Shown here one piece after another: positions 8,103 to 23,361 of a DNA stretch of 64,000 bases (the stretch's first letter is position 1; each line of letters begins with the position of its first letter). Both the position numbers and the translations under genes were made by a program. Source of the stretch: Burkholderiales bacterium (lineage in GTDB: Bacteria > Pseudomonadota > Gammaproteobacteria > Burkholderiales > Burkholderiaceae_C); assembly GCA_003963075.1 (NCBI GenBank), contig RXJV01000019.1, forward strand, positions 27,122 to 91,121. Reading direction: 5' to 3'. The notes beneath the pieces are model-generated. The model saw only the letters and a list, made by a program, of their open reading frames with translations. It was not told the DNA's origin and ran no database searches.

Positions 8103-9292
8103 CAGACGCGCGCCAGGCCCAGCAGGTGGGCCATGTCCTTGAAGAAGATGCGCACATGGGCCATCGGCCGGGCGCGCACCAGGCGCTTGTGCATATAGGC
8201 GTCGAAGGTGAGTTGCTGGACGTCGCGGTCGCGGCAGATGCTGACGAACCGCTCGCGGCGCTTGTCGCTGCAGTACCAGAACCTCTGCATCATGCCCAGC
8301 ACCCAGAACACGCGCCCATGCTCGCGCATGAAGCGCCGCCGCGCGGTGGCCAGCGCGCGGGCGTCGCCGGTGGCGAGCAGCTGGGCGACGGCATCGGCCG
8401 CCAGGCGCCCGCCGAGCATCGCGTAGTAGATGCCCTCGCCCGAGGCCGGCGCGACAACGCCGGCGGCATCGCCCGCCAGCACCACGTCGCGGCCGTTGTC
8501 CCAGCGCGGCAGCGGCTTCATCGGGATGGGCGCGCCCTCGCGGCGCAGCGTGCGGGCGTGGGCCAGGCCGGCCGTGGCGCGCAGCTGCATCACGCCGCGG
8601 CGCAGCGAAAAGCCCTTGTCGGCGCTGCCGGTGCCGACGCTGACGCTGGCGCCGTGCGGGAACACCCAGCCGTAGAAGTCGGGCGACAACGCGCCCTGGT
8701 AATGCACCTCGCAGCGGCCGGGCGCGTAGCCGGGTGGCGTTTGCTCGGGCACAGCGATGACCTCGTGGTAGGCGAACACGAAGCGGCCGCGGTCGGCGCC
8801 CGGTACGGCCTGCTGCGCGACTTGAGACCGCGCGCCGTCGGCGCCGATGGCGGCGCGGGTGCGCACGCTGGCGGCACCACCGTCGGCGCTGAAGTGCACG
8901 ACGCTGACGCCGTCGTCATCGCGCGTCAGCCGCTCGAACTGGCCGACGCGGCGCTCCGCACCGTGGGCCGCGGCCCGGGTGCGCAGCCATTCGTCGAAAT
9001 GCTCGCGGTCCACCATGCCGACGAAGCCGCCCTCGATCGGGATGTCCACCTCGACCGCCTTGGGCGACACCATGCGGGCCGCGGTGGCGCGCGCCACCAG
9101 CAGCTCCTCGGGGATGGTGAAGTCCTGGATGAGCCGCGGTGGGATGGCGCCGCCGCAGGGCTTGATGCGGCCGGCACGGTCCAGCAGCAGCACGCGGTGG
9201 CCGGCGCGGGCCAGATCGTCGGCCGCGGTGGCGCCCGCCGGGCCGCCGCCGATGACGACGGCGTCGTAGTCCACGTTCGGGGTGTTGCTCAC
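8102..9292 (-). CDS. bchP: Geranylgeranyl reductase (bacteriochlorophyll side chain)
   Basis: FAD-dependent enzyme that reduces the geranylgeranyl tail of bacteriochlorophyll to phytyl in three steps. 396 residues. The N-terminal dinucleotide-binding motif is VVIGGGPAGATAADDLA (about residues 11-27), and a second FAD motif, VVLAGDAAGVVAPASGEGIYYAM, lies in the C-terminal half; both match the BchP/ChlP family. The start is GTG at 9292, overlapping the stop of the upstream MFS gene as GTGA, which fixes the start better than any Shine-Dalgarno sequence. Gene order bchG-MFS-bchP is the same as in other purple bacteria. Confidence 0.95.
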   Translation of the reverse strand: MSNTPNVDYDAVVIGGGPAGATAADDLARAGHRVLLLDRAGRIKPCGGAIPPRLIQDFTIPEELLVARATAARMVSPKAVEVDIPIEGGFVGMVDREHFDEWLRTRAAAHGAERRVGQFERLTRDDDGVSVVHFSADGGAASVRTRAAIGADGARSQVAQQAVPGADRGRFVFAYHEVIAVPEQTPPGYAPGRCEVHYQGALSPDFYGWVFPHGASVSVGTGSADKGFSLRRGVMQLRATAGLAHARTLRREGAPIPMKPLPRWDNGRDVVLAGDAAGVVAPASGEGIYYAMLGGRLAADAVAQLLATGDARALATARRRFMREHGRVFWVLGMMQRFWYCSDKRRERFVSICRDRDVQQLTFDAYMHKRLVRARPMAHVRIFFKDMAHLLGLARV

Positions 9293-10611
9293 AGCGCCTC
9301 CTTCAACACGCCGACCGGAGCCGTCCGCGGCACGGGGGCCCGGGCGTCGACGCCCCAGGCCAGGCGCGCCGCGCCCAGGAACAGGCCGGCATTGGCCAGG
9401 AACACGAGGGCATACGCCGGGCCGGCGTCGCTGATCAGCAGCCGCGCCAGGTCGCTCGCTGCGGTGCCCACCACGCCGCCCAGCGCGAACGCGAGTGCCT
9501 GCGCGGCGCCCCACAGGCCCATGCGCACGCCCTCGCGGCCGCCCTCGCCCGCACCGGCAAGGCCCATCATGGAGCCGATGGCCGCGATCGAGAACGCACC
9601 GCTGGCCGCGCCCAGCAGGAAGACATTGGGCCGCAGCGGCCAGGCGGGCCCGATGAGGCCGGCCGCGACCAGCCCCCCCAGCGCCGCGCCCGAGGCCACG
9701 CAGCCCCAGACCGTCCAGCCGCGCAGGCTGCCCCAGCGGCCGCCTGCCCAGCGGCTGCCCGCGCCGGCCGCCAGCAGCATGCCGACGAGTGCGCCCGCAT
9801 GTTGGGTGCCCGACAACCGCGTGGTGCCGCCGGGCGTGAGCCCGAACACCAGGCCGGCAAAGGGCTCGAGGATGAGGTCCTGCATGCTGTAGGCCAGCAT
9901 CGAGACGAAGACGAAGACCGTGAAGCGGCGCGCACGCGGCTCGGCCCAGGCCTCGCGCAGCGCCGGTCCGAAGGCCTGGCGCGGGCGGGCGGCCTCGGCG
10001 GCGGCGGCTTCCTCGCCTTCCAGGCCCAGCACGGCCAGCGCGGTAACGACGACGGCGCAGGCGGCGACCACGCCGGACACCATGAGCAGCCGCTCCGGCG
10101 TGAACGGGTCCAGGAACTGGCCGGACACCGCCGCCGTGACGACGAAGCCCGCGATCATCAGGATCCACACCGTGGTGGCGGCGGCGGCGCGCCGCTCGGC
10201 CGCCACGCGCTTGGCCAGCAGGGTCAGCAGCGAGGTGCCGCTGGCTGCCACGCCGACGCCGATCAGGCCGTAGGCCACCAGGGCCAGCGCGATGCCGAGC
10301 CCGGGCTGGCTGCCCATCCACACGGTGGCCAGCGCGGCGAGCCAGCCGCCGGCTGCCAGTGTGAGCATGCCGCCGAGGATCCACGGCGTGCAGCGGCGGC
10401 CCTGGTCCGACCCATGGCCCATGCGCGGCCGCAAGACCTGCACCACGTAATGCCACGCCAACAGCAGGCCCGGCAGCAGCGCCGGCAGGCCCATCTCAAC
10501 CACCATGATGCGGTTCAGCGTGGAGGTGGTCAGCACGACGATGGCACCCAGGCTGGACTGCACCAGCCCCAGCCGTACGACACCCAGCCAGCCGAGCGGC
10601 GCGCGGCTCAT
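9289..10611 (-). CDS. PucC-family MFS transporter between bchG and bchP (ORF428 type)
   Basis: 440-residue integral membrane protein with about 12 hydrophobic segments. The start is like PucC/LhaA proteins (LGLVQSSLGAIVVLTTSTLNR), and the motif SMQDLILEPFAG near the middle is shared with LhaA in this window (NMQDIVLEPYGG). Members of this family assist light-harvesting complex assembly or bacteriochlorophyll handling. A gene of this type lies between bchG and bchP in Rhodobacter capsulatus (ORF428). The ATG at 10611 overlaps the bchG stop (ATGA), and its stop overlaps bchP (GTGA). The substrate is not known. Confidence 0.9.
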   Translation of the reverse strand: MSRAPLGWLGVVRLGLVQSSLGAIVVLTTSTLNRIMVVEMGLPALLPGLLLAWHYVVQVLRPRMGHGSDQGRRCTPWILGGMLTLAAGGWLAALATVWMGSQPGLGIALALVAYGLIGVGVAASGTSLLTLLAKRVAAERRAAAATTVWILMIAGFVVTAAVSGQFLDPFTPERLLMVSGVVAACAVVVTALAVLGLEGEEAAAAEAARPRQAFGPALREAWAEPRARRFTVFVFVSMLAYSMQDLILEPFAGLVFGLTPGGTTRLSGTQHAGALVGMLLAAGAGSRWAGGRWGSLRGWTVWGCVASGAALGGLVAAGLIGPAWPLRPNVFLLGAASGAFSIAAIGSMMGLAGAGEGGREGVRMGLWGAAQALAFALGGVVGTAASDLARLLISDAGPAYALVFLANAGLFLGAARLAWGVDARAPVPRTAPVGVLKEAL

Positions 10612-11486
10612 GCCACCACCCCACGCAGCGCGAAGGCACTCACCAGCATGCCCGACACGTAGAGCGGCACCCCGGCGCCGCTGTACCAGAGGGCCCGCTG
10701 CACCGGCTGCGCGATGAAGCGCGCCATCATCAGCCCCTGCACCACCAGCAGCGCGGCCACGCCCGCCGCATGCGCCGGCTGGCCCCAGCCCAGCAGCAGC
10801 GCGATGACGACCGCCTGCGGCAGCGCCATCACCGCCGCCGCCACGCGCGCGGCGCGCGGCGCGCCAAGCATCACGGGCAGGGAGCGGATGCCCATCTGCC
10901 GGTCGCCGGCCATGGACTTGAAGTCGTTCAGCGTCATGATGCCGTGGGCGCCCAGGCTGTAGAGCAACGCCAGCGCGAGCGAGCGGCCGTCCGGCCACTG
11001 GCCCATGGCCATCACGGCGGCGCCGGTGATCCAGGCCAGGCCCTCGTAGCACAAGCCGCAGGCGGCATTGCCCCACCAGCCGTTGCGCTTCAGGCGCAGC
11101 GGCGGCGCGCTGTAGGCCCAAGCCAGCAGCAGCCCGAAGCCCGCCGCCAGGAATCCCGCGAGCCCCAGCTGCCAGGCCAGCAGCAGCGACAGCAGGGTCC
11201 AGAGCACAGCAATGTAGAGGCCCCATGAGCCGGGCATGCGGCCGGATGGAATCGGGCGCTGTGGCTCGTTGATCGCGTCGACGTGGCGGTCGAACCAGTC
11301 ATTCACCGCCTGGCTGGTGGCGCAGACAAACGGCCCGGCGAGTAGCACGCCGGCGACGATGACCGGCCAGCGGCCCTCGGCCGGCAGGCCCGAGGCGACG
11401 ACCCCACAACCGAAAGCCCACATCGGCGGAAACCAGGTGATGGGCTTGAGCAGTTCGGCGACGGCCGAAAGTGCGGGGCGCTGCAT
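10608..11486 (-). CDS. bchG: Bacteriochlorophyll synthase (geranylgeranyl transferase)
   Basis: UbiA-superfamily membrane prenyltransferase that esterifies bacteriochlorophyllide a with geranylgeranyl diphosphate. 292 residues with multiple transmembrane helices. The first Asp-rich motif is visible as VNDWFDRHVDAINEPQRPIPSGR (prenyl-diphosphate/Mg site, about residues 60-85), and a second, TLNDFKSMAGDRQMG, near residue 190. First gene of the minus-strand operon; a PpsR palindrome and sigma-70-like promoter lie directly upstream and the ATG follows the -10 element by six bases with no obvious ribosome-binding site. Confidence 0.95.
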   Translation of the reverse strand: MQRPALSAVAELLKPITWFPPMWAFGCGVVASGLPAEGRWPVIVAGVLLAGPFVCATSQAVNDWFDRHVDAINEPQRPIPSGRMPGSWGLYIAVLWTLLSLLLAWQLGLAGFLAAGFGLLLAWAYSAPPLRLKRNGWWGNAACGLCYEGLAWITGAAVMAMGQWPDGRSLALALLYSLGAHGIMTLNDFKSMAGDRQMGIRSLPVMLGAPRAARVAAAVMALPQAVVIALLLGWGQPAHAAGVAALLVVQGLMMARFIAQPVQRALWYSGAGVPLYVSGMLVSAFALRGVVA

Positions 11487-11672
11487 ATGACCTATTCTGG
11501 GCTGACAAAATTCAATGTCAATCGAGATTTACATTTGCCGTCGGCAGCGCTCGGCCAGGGCGCAGCAGCGGGCCCGCGCGGGCACGGCGGCTCCAGGCCC
11601 GACGCGAACGCCGTGGCCGATGCGAAGCCCAGAATCAGATGGTGGCGGCGGCGCTGACCGCGCAAGCGACGG
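11487..11672 (-). other. Intergenic region upstream of bchG
   Basis: 186 bp between the end of ppsR and bchG. It contains the bchG promoter and a PpsR palindrome (given separately) in its last 50 bp. The rest is GC-rich and I see no open frame with coding support. Confidence 0.6.
11493..11533 (-). promoter_or_regulatory. bchG promoter with perfect PpsR/CrtJ palindrome
   Basis: TGT-N12-ACA occurs at 11516-11533, the binding consensus of PpsR/CrtJ. On the minus strand its end forms a perfect -35 TTGACA (11521-11516). After a 17-bp spacer comes a weak -10 AGAATA (11498-11493), and the bchG ATG begins six bases later. A repressor bound here would cover the -35. An ACA half-site at 11505-11507 lies one helical turn away. 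Confidence 0.72.
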
Positions 11673-13139
11673 CTACTCGCCGGTGGCGCTTGAATCCTGC
11701 ATGCCGTAGCGGCGCAGCTTGATGTAGAGGCTCTGGCGCGACAGGCCCAACATCTCGGCGGCGGACGCGCGGTTGTCGCGTGTGAGGCCCAGGGCAGCCT
11801 CAATGCAAAGGCGCTCGATGAGGTCGGTGGTCTCGCCGACGATATCTTTCAGCGGCAGCCGGCCGACCAGTCCGGTGAGCTGCTCTACCGAGCGCGGCAA
11901 CTGGCGGTTGGAGCGCACTTCGGCGGGCAGCCGCCGCGAGACATCGCGAATGGAAAATCCCAGGCAGGCCTGGGGGCCGTCCGGCACCGCCACGGCCGAG
12001 ATCTCGACGGCCGCCGGCTCGCCATAGCTGCCACGCAAGGTTGTTGGAAACAGGCGCAGCACCCCATGCTGGCGCAGGTTGTTGATCAGCACGTTCAGGT
12101 CCACCGACGAGCGGCCCAGCCACCGGTCCAGCGATTGGCCCTGGACCGATTCGCCGGCAGCCAGCTGCAGCATGTCCGCGAACGCCTGGTTGGCGCTGAG
12201 GATGCGGCCCTGCATGTCCGTCAACACGAAGGCATCCGGCATCGCATTGATCACGTCAGGCAGCGCGGTGCCCTGGGGCGCGCGGCTCGCCGGCCCGTCA
12301 AACACCTCGGGCCGGGCGGGCGACAGCCTCACCAGCAGCGAGCTGCTGCTGTCCTGCTTGAACAGGCTGGCCGCCAGCTTGAGCTCGGTGTGGTTGTCCA
12401 GACGCACCAGCGTGTCCTCGCTGCGGCCGGTATTGCGAGCCTGCGACAGGCTCGCATACGACTCGGCCTGGCTCTGCACCGACAGCAGCTCGGTGAAGCT
12501 GCGGCCGACGATGCGTTTGCCGCCGTCGCCCAGCAATCGAGAGGCCGCAGCGTTGTGCTCGAACACGACGAGCGACGCCGCGTCGAGCACGAGCACGGCC
12601 TCATCGACGGCCTCGAACAGCAGTCGGTAACGCGCCTCGGTATGACGCAGGCGAAGGTAATCGCGCTCCATCGACTGCTGGGCGTCGATCAGGCGCTGCT
12701 GCACCGCGGCGACATCGCGCAGGTCGCGGCCGAGCGCGACCATCCGGCCCTGGACGCCCAGGGGCACCAGGCTGTAGCTGACCGGCAGATCGACGCCCCC
12801 GGACAAGGCGTGGGTGACCTGGCGCGCCTGAGGTTCGCCGGCCTCCTCCCTGCCGGGGCCAGCCGCTGCTGCAGCGAGCATCGCATTGACCTTGCCGCGG
12901 CTCTCGATCGTCACCGTCTCGACCCATCGCCGGCCAATCCACTGGCGCATTTCCGCCAATTCATGACCACGGCTGCCGTTCAGCGAGATGTCGCGAATCA
13001 CCCCTTGGCTGTCGAGCACCAGCGCCAAGTCGGCTGCGGCAGCGACCACCGCAGCGAGAACGTCGGCATTCAGGTCAGCGAAGTGGAGCTGGGGAGCTTC
13101 GAACCGCTGGTCGGTGGCCGATGTGGCAAGTTTGTGCAT
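11673..13139 (-). CDS. ppsR: Photosynthesis gene regulator PpsR/CrtJ
   Basis: Redox- and AerR-responsive transcription factor that binds TGT-N12-ACA sites and controls bch, crt and puf genes; in Rubrivivax it can act as repressor and activator. 488 residues from ATG 13139 (MHKLATSATD), chosen because GGAG lies six bases upstream; an in-frame extension to 13331 is unlike the family. PAS-like domains: N-terminal (~20-130), PAS1 (~165-270, LLFEAVDEAVLVLD) and PAS2 (~285-400, INAMPDAFVLTD). A coiled segment precedes PAS1. A Fis-type helix-turn-helix closes the protein (NRASAAEMLGLSRQSLYIKL). Only two cysteines are present: one in PAS2 and one in the conserved LCIEAA at the start of the DNA-binding domain. 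Confidence 0.93.
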   Translation of the reverse strand: MHKLATSATDQRFEAPQLHFADLNADVLAAVVAAAADLALVLDSQGVIRDISLNGSRGHELAEMRQWIGRRWVETVTIESRGKVNAMLAAAAAGPGREEAGEPQARQVTHALSGGVDLPVSYSLVPLGVQGRMVALGRDLRDVAAVQQRLIDAQQSMERDYLRLRHTEARYRLLFEAVDEAVLVLDAASLVVFEHNAAASRLLGDGGKRIVGRSFTELLSVQSQAESYASLSQARNTGRSEDTLVRLDNHTELKLAASLFKQDSSSSLLVRLSPARPEVFDGPASRAPQGTALPDVINAMPDAFVLTDMQGRILSANQAFADMLQLAAGESVQGQSLDRWLGRSSVDLNVLINNLRQHGVLRLFPTTLRGSYGEPAAVEISAVAVPDGPQACLGFSIRDVSRRLPAEVRSNRQLPRSVEQLTGLVGRLPLKDIVGETTDLIERLCIEAALGLTRDNRASAAEMLGLSRQSLYIKLRRYGMQDSSATGE

Positions 13140-13222
13140 CGAGCTCCACGAATCGTTCAAGTGGCATGCGTTGGATGCCGCCGGGGAACATGAAGATAGG
13201 TCGAGGACTGAGGATGCCGCCG

Positions 13223-13261
13223 GCGAGCTTGAAGAGGCCGGCGTGTCAAGCTCGCTTGACG
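13223..13261 (-). promoter_or_regulatory. PpsR-like palindrome and hairpin at the aerR-ppsR junction
   Basis: TGT-N12-ACG (13244-13261) reads TGTCAAGC/GCTTGACG, a nearly symmetrical PpsR-type site with one mismatch. It overlaps the aerR stop codon and lies about 105 bp upstream of the ppsR ATG. An additional 9-bp inverted repeat (GCGAGCTTG at 13223-13231, CAAGCTCGC at 13247-13255, 15-base loop) spans the stop. It could be an autoregulatory operator or an RNA hairpin limiting read-through from aerR to ppsR; I cannot decide from sequence. Confidence 0.45.
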
Positions 13262-14253
13262 CGCCGTGCCACGCCACCGTTCGCCGCCTGCACGGCAACG
13301 CTGGCCTCGCAAGCCATTGAATCCGCCCCACAGAGCTGGGCGAGATCGGGTATCTGGGCCGCCATGGGGCCGCCGACCATCACGAAAACATCGCGGTTGG
13401 CTGACGCCTCACGCATGTCAAGGATACCAGACGCCACCTCGGGAATGCTGTCGCTCGTCGACACCGACAGCCCGAACATGTCATACCAGTTGCGCTTCAA
13501 ACGCGCCCGCAATTCGGTCCAGGAAGCCTTGGGCTCGCAGTCGACATCCCAGCCCGACCGGCTGAAAAATTCCGCCGCCATGATGACGCCGAAGGTGTGC
13601 TGCGCGCCGGGCACGGCGGCCAGCAACGCGCGCAGGCCGTCGGCGCCGGAATGGCTGAATTGAGCGGACCGGCGACCTTGCTCATGCAGCACGCGTTGCA
13701 GCCGCCAGAGTCCTATCGTGACCTGCGAAAAGTCGAAGCGGTCCTGCTCCCACAGTTCACCCATCCAGCGGGCGCAGGGCGCCAATAGGTCGAGGAACAC
13801 CTGCTCCTGCGACGCGCCGGCGTCCAGCAAGGCGCGCACATAGCTGCTGGCGCTGTCCGCGTCGCCCTCGACAGCGAGGCGGGCCAAGGTGTGGACATGC
13901 TCGTCGGTCATCGTCGGCGCAGGCAGCGGCCGGCGCTCCCGAGTTGGCTGCGTGCTGTGCATCAGCATCAGGCGCGGAATGATTTCCAGTTCAACAATCC
14001 TGGAGAGTTGCAGGTCCTGGGCGCTGTTGGTGGACACCAGGTGCGGCGAGCCGAGCGCCGGCCTCCAGTCGTCCCCGGGCAAAGCGGGCTTGCCGGAAGC
14101 CTCGACGCTCCTGACGTTGAGCACGTTGGCGAGGGTTGGTGGGTCCGCCGGGCACGTGACTTCGCCCTTTGTCGACCCTCGGGGGGCGGCCGCGATATCA
14201 CGCGGCGCCTGTTGGCGCTTGGCCAATCGGTTGATCATCCATCCAGCCACCAC
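13246..14253 (-). CDS. aerR: Cobalamin-binding antirepressor AerR/PpaA
   Basis: Light/B12-dependent partner of PpsR/CrtJ. 335 residues. After a low-complexity N-terminus there is a helical linker domain (VHTLARLAVEGDADSASSYVR, LLDAGASQEQVFLDLLAPCARWMGELW) and a C-terminal cobalamin-binding Rossmann domain. The latter includes GAQHTFGVIMAAEFFSRSGW, whose His is equivalent to the histidine that coordinates the B12 cobalt in AerR. The start is GTG at 14253, supported by GAGGAG seven bases upstream. Lies upstream of ppsR on the same strand, the usual arrangement, and diverges from bchF. Also called ppaA. Confidence 0.92.
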   Translation of the reverse strand: MVAGWMINRLAKRQQAPRDIAAAPRGSTKGEVTCPADPPTLANVLNVRSVEASGKPALPGDDWRPALGSPHLVSTNSAQDLQLSRIVELEIIPRLMLMHSTQPTRERRPLPAPTMTDEHVHTLARLAVEGDADSASSYVRALLDAGASQEQVFLDLLAPCARWMGELWEQDRFDFSQVTIGLWRLQRVLHEQGRRSAQFSHSGADGLRALLAAVPGAQHTFGVIMAAEFFSRSGWDVDCEPKASWTELRARLKRNWYDMFGLSVSTSDSIPEVASGILDMREASANRDVFVMVGGPMAAQIPDLAQLCGADSMACEASVAVQAANGGVARRVKRA

Positions 14254-14553
14254 GGTCTCCTCGTGGGCTGGTTTGCAGCATAGGTTCCGTCTGAGTGTCC
14301 GGAGGCATCGGCTCCGGGGCTCGGCGCTGTGGGCGTCAGAAATCGCTACTGCTCACCGTTCTGTTTCTCACGATCTGCGTTCTTGTTGACGACTGCTACA
14401 TGCTCGCTCAGCCGGGGCTGAAAGACTGTTGACACAATGTCGGTGCCGTTTCGGGGCGCGTCAAGCAGATTTTCCCGATCCGACAAGAAATGTCCATTTT
14501 GATTTACGTCAACGCTGATTGACAGCTGCCGATCGTGGGCCTAGATTCGGCCC
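14254..14553. other. Divergent control region aerR / bchF
   Basis: 300 bp without a gene. It holds the bchF promoter and overlapping PpsR-like and FNR-like elements (listed separately) within its right-hand 65 bp, and presumably the aerR promoter in the left part, where I cannot pick out a convincing -35/-10 pair. The left half includes TGTTGACACAATGTC (about 14427-14441), another partly symmetrical TTGACA-containing stretch. Confidence 0.6.
14491..14553 (+). promoter_or_regulatory. bchF promoter with PpsR-like and FNR-like sites
   Basis: -35 TTGACA (14519-14524), a 17-bp spacer and -10 TAGATT (14542-14547) end six bases before the bchF ATG at 14554. Upstream is a one-mismatch PpsR palindrome TGT-N12-ACG (14491-14508). 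Overlapping it is TTGAT-TTAC-GTCAA (14499-14512), a nine-of-ten match to the FNR box TTGAT-N4-ATCAA. Their position upstream of -35 fits activation more than simple blocking. Confidence 0.6.
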
Positions 14554-16367
<1,814 letters not shown>

Positions 16368-16368
16368 C

Positions 16369-17907
16369 ATGCAATTGACGCTCTGGACCTACGAAGGCCC
16401 ACCGCACGTCGGCGCCATGCGTGTCGCCACGGCCATGCGCCACCTGCACTATGTGTTGCACGCGCCCCAGGGCGACACCTACGCCGATCTGTTGTTCACG
16501 ATGATCGAGCGCCGCGCCGAACGCCCACCCGTCACCTACACCACCTTTCAGGCCCGGGACCTGGGCGGCGACACGGCCCAGTTGTTCAAGGACGCCGCCC
16601 GTGATGCCTACGCGCGCTTCCGGCCGCATGCCTTGCTGGTGGGAGCGTCCTGCACCGCCGAGCTGATCCAGGACGACCCCGGCGGCTTGGCGCGGGCGCT
16701 GGACCTGCCGGTTCCGGTGATCCCTCTGGAGCTGCCGGCGTATCAGAAAAAGGAAAACTGGGGCGCCGCCGAGACGTTCTACCAACTGGTGCGCCAGCTG
16801 GCCGTCCGGCCCACGCTGCCGCGCACCCCGCGCGGCCCGGGTGAAGCCCCGCGCTGCAACATCCTCGGCCCGACCGCGCTGGGCTTTCGCCACCGCGATG
16901 ACCTGCGCGAGATCCGGCAGCTGCTGGCCTGCATCGGCGTGACCGTCAACGTGACGGCGCCGCTGGACGCCACCCCCAGCGATCTCGCGCGCCTCGCCGA
17001 AGCCGACTTCAATGTCGTGCTCTACCCCGAAGTCGCGCACCAGGCCGCCAGCTGGATGAGCCGCAACCTCGGCCTGCCGTTCACCAAGACCATCCCCATC
17101 GGCAGCCGGGCCACGCGGGAGTTCATCCGCGAGGTCGCCGCGCTCGCCCAGCTGGACCCCGACATGGCCGCCGCGCAGGCGCAGTCGCGGTCGCCCTGGT
17201 ACGCCCGGTCGGTCGACTCCAATTACCTGACCGGCAAGCGCGTCTTCGTGTTCGGCGACGCAACCCATGCCATCGCCGCCGCCCGCGTAGCCACCCAGGA
17301 GCTCGGCTTCAAGGTGGTGGGCCTGGGCAGCTACAGCCGCGAGTTTGCCGCCGACGTGCGCCAAGCCGCCGCGACCTATGGCGTCGAGGCCCTCATCTCC
17401 GACGACTATCTGGAGGTGGAAGCCGCCATCGCCGCTGCCGGGCCGGAGCTGGTGCTCGGCACACAGATGGAGCGACACATCGCCAAGCGCCTGGGCCTGC
17501 CCTGCGCGGTGATTTCAGCGCCGGTGCATGTGCAGGACTTCCCGGCCCGCTATTCGCCGCAGATGGGCTTCGAGGGCGCCAACGTGCTGTTCGACACCTG
17601 GGTTCATCCGCTGATGATGGGGCTGGAGGAGCACCTCATCGCCATGTTCCGCGGCGACTTCGAGTTTCACGAGGACGCGGCGCCTTCGCATCTTGGTGGC
17701 GCAGCCGTGGCGACACGGGCTGAACCGAGCGAGCCGGCAGCCCACACCGCCGCGTGGGCGCCCGACGCCGAGAAGGAACTTCGCAAGATCCCCTTCTTCG
17801 TGCGCGGCAAGGCGCGGCGCAACACCGAGGCCTACGCGCACAGCCACAGCGTGCCGGTCATCACCATCGACACCCTCTATGACGCCAAAGCGCACTTCAG
17901 CCGCTAG
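16369..17907 (+). CDS. bchB: Light-independent protochlorophyllide reductase subunit B
   Basis: Pairs with BchN to bind protochlorophyllide and the NB cluster. 512 residues, normal length. Asp36 ([11 protein letters not shown]), the unusual aspartate ligand of the [4Fe-4S] cluster, is in place. The motif [15 protein letters not shown] and a C-terminal light-independent reductase domain ([20 protein letters not shown]) are also visible. Starts one base after bchN; bchH follows after 10 bp. Confidence 0.97.
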   Translation: MQLTLWTYEGPPHVGAMRVATAMRHLHYVLHAPQGDTYADLLFTMIERRAERPPVTYTTFQARDLGGDTAQLFKDAARDAYARFRPHALLVGASCTAELIQDDPGGLARALDLPVPVIPLELPAYQKKENWGAAETFYQLVRQLAVRPTLPRTPRGPGEAPRCNILGPTALGFRHRDDLREIRQLLACIGVTVNVTAPLDATPSDLARLAEADFNVVLYPEVAHQAASWMSRNLGLPFTKTIPIGSRATREFIREVAALAQLDPDMAAAQAQSRSPWYARSVDSNYLTGKRVFVFGDATHAIAAARVATQELGFKVVGLGSYSREFAADVRQAAATYGVEALISDDYLEVEAAIAAAGPELVLGTQMERHIAKRLGLPCAVISAPVHVQDFPARYSPQMGFEGANVLFDTWVHPLMMGLEEHLIAMFRGDFEFHEDAAPSHLGGAAVATRAEPSEPAAHTAAWAPDAEKELRKIPFFVRGKARRNTEAYAHSHSVPVITIDTLYDAKAHFSR

Positions 17908-17917
17908 GTCAGGCGGC

Positions 17918-22589
<4,672 letters not shown>

Positions 22590-22590
<1 letters not shown>

Positions 22591-23291
22591 TGAGCACCTC
22601 CCCCTACACCGAACGCCGATCGGAGATCGAGACCTACTTCGACCGCACGGCCGTGCAGGCCTGGGCGCGGTTGACCTCGGATGCGCCGGTCGGCCGCATA
22701 CGCGCGACGGTGCGGGCCGGGCGCGAGCGCATGCGTGGCACGCTGCTGTCCTGGCTCCCGGAGGATCTGCGCGGACGGCGGCTGCTGGACGCCGGCTGCG
22801 GCACCGGTGCGCTGACCGTCGAGGCGGCGCGGCGCGGCGCCGAGGTGGTGGCGATCGACCTGTCACCCACGCTGATCGACCTCGCGCGCCAACGCCTGCC
22901 CGCCTGCGCCGCTGCGGGCCGCATCGAGTTCCGCGCCGGCGACATGCTCGACCCGGGGCTGGGCGAGTTTGACTTCGTGGTCGGCATGGACTCGCTGATC
23001 CACTACGAGACCGGCGATGCGGTGGAGGCCATCGCCGGCCTGGCGGCTCGCACGCGTGGTTCGCTGCTGTTCACCTTCGCGCCCAGCAGCCCGGCGCTGC
23101 AGGTGTTCAAGGCGGTTGGCAAGCTGTTCCCGCGCGGCAATCGCTCGCCGGCCATCGTGCCGGTCGCCGAGCGGCAGCTGGAGCGCCGCCTCGACACGCA
23201 TCCGCGCCTGCTGCACTGGGAGCGGCGCCGCAGCCAGCGCATCGCAAGCGGCTTCTACACGTCGCAGGCCATGGAATTGGTGCGCTCATGA
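22590..23291 (+). CDS. bchM: Magnesium-protoporphyrin O-methyltransferase
   Basis: SAM-dependent methylation of the C13 propionate of Mg-protoporphyrin IX, giving the substrate of AcsF. 233 residues. SAM-binding motif I is LLDAGCGTGALTVEAARRG (about residues 65-83), followed by the acidic motif EVVAIDLS. The family segment DFVVGMDSLIHYE is present. Begins on the last base of the bchL stop; a 70-bp gap follows before lhaA. Confidence 0.95.
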
Positions 23292-23361
23292 GAACGGAGC
23301 TGCCGCGTCGCACCGGTCTCTGCCGCTGCGGTCTGCATGCGCTTGACGCCGTGGGGGCGCC

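Noticed and set aside
8078..9892. Long plus-strand open frame opposite bchP and its MFS neighbour
   Set aside because: Its translation is low-complexity Ala/Arg/Gly/His and has no domain; both real genes on the minus strand have clear motifs. It is a GC-rich antisense shadow.
13140..13331. N-terminal extension of PpsR to an upstream start
   Set aside because: The added 64 residues are low-complexity and overlap the end of aerR; GGAG before ATG 13139 supports the shorter protein.
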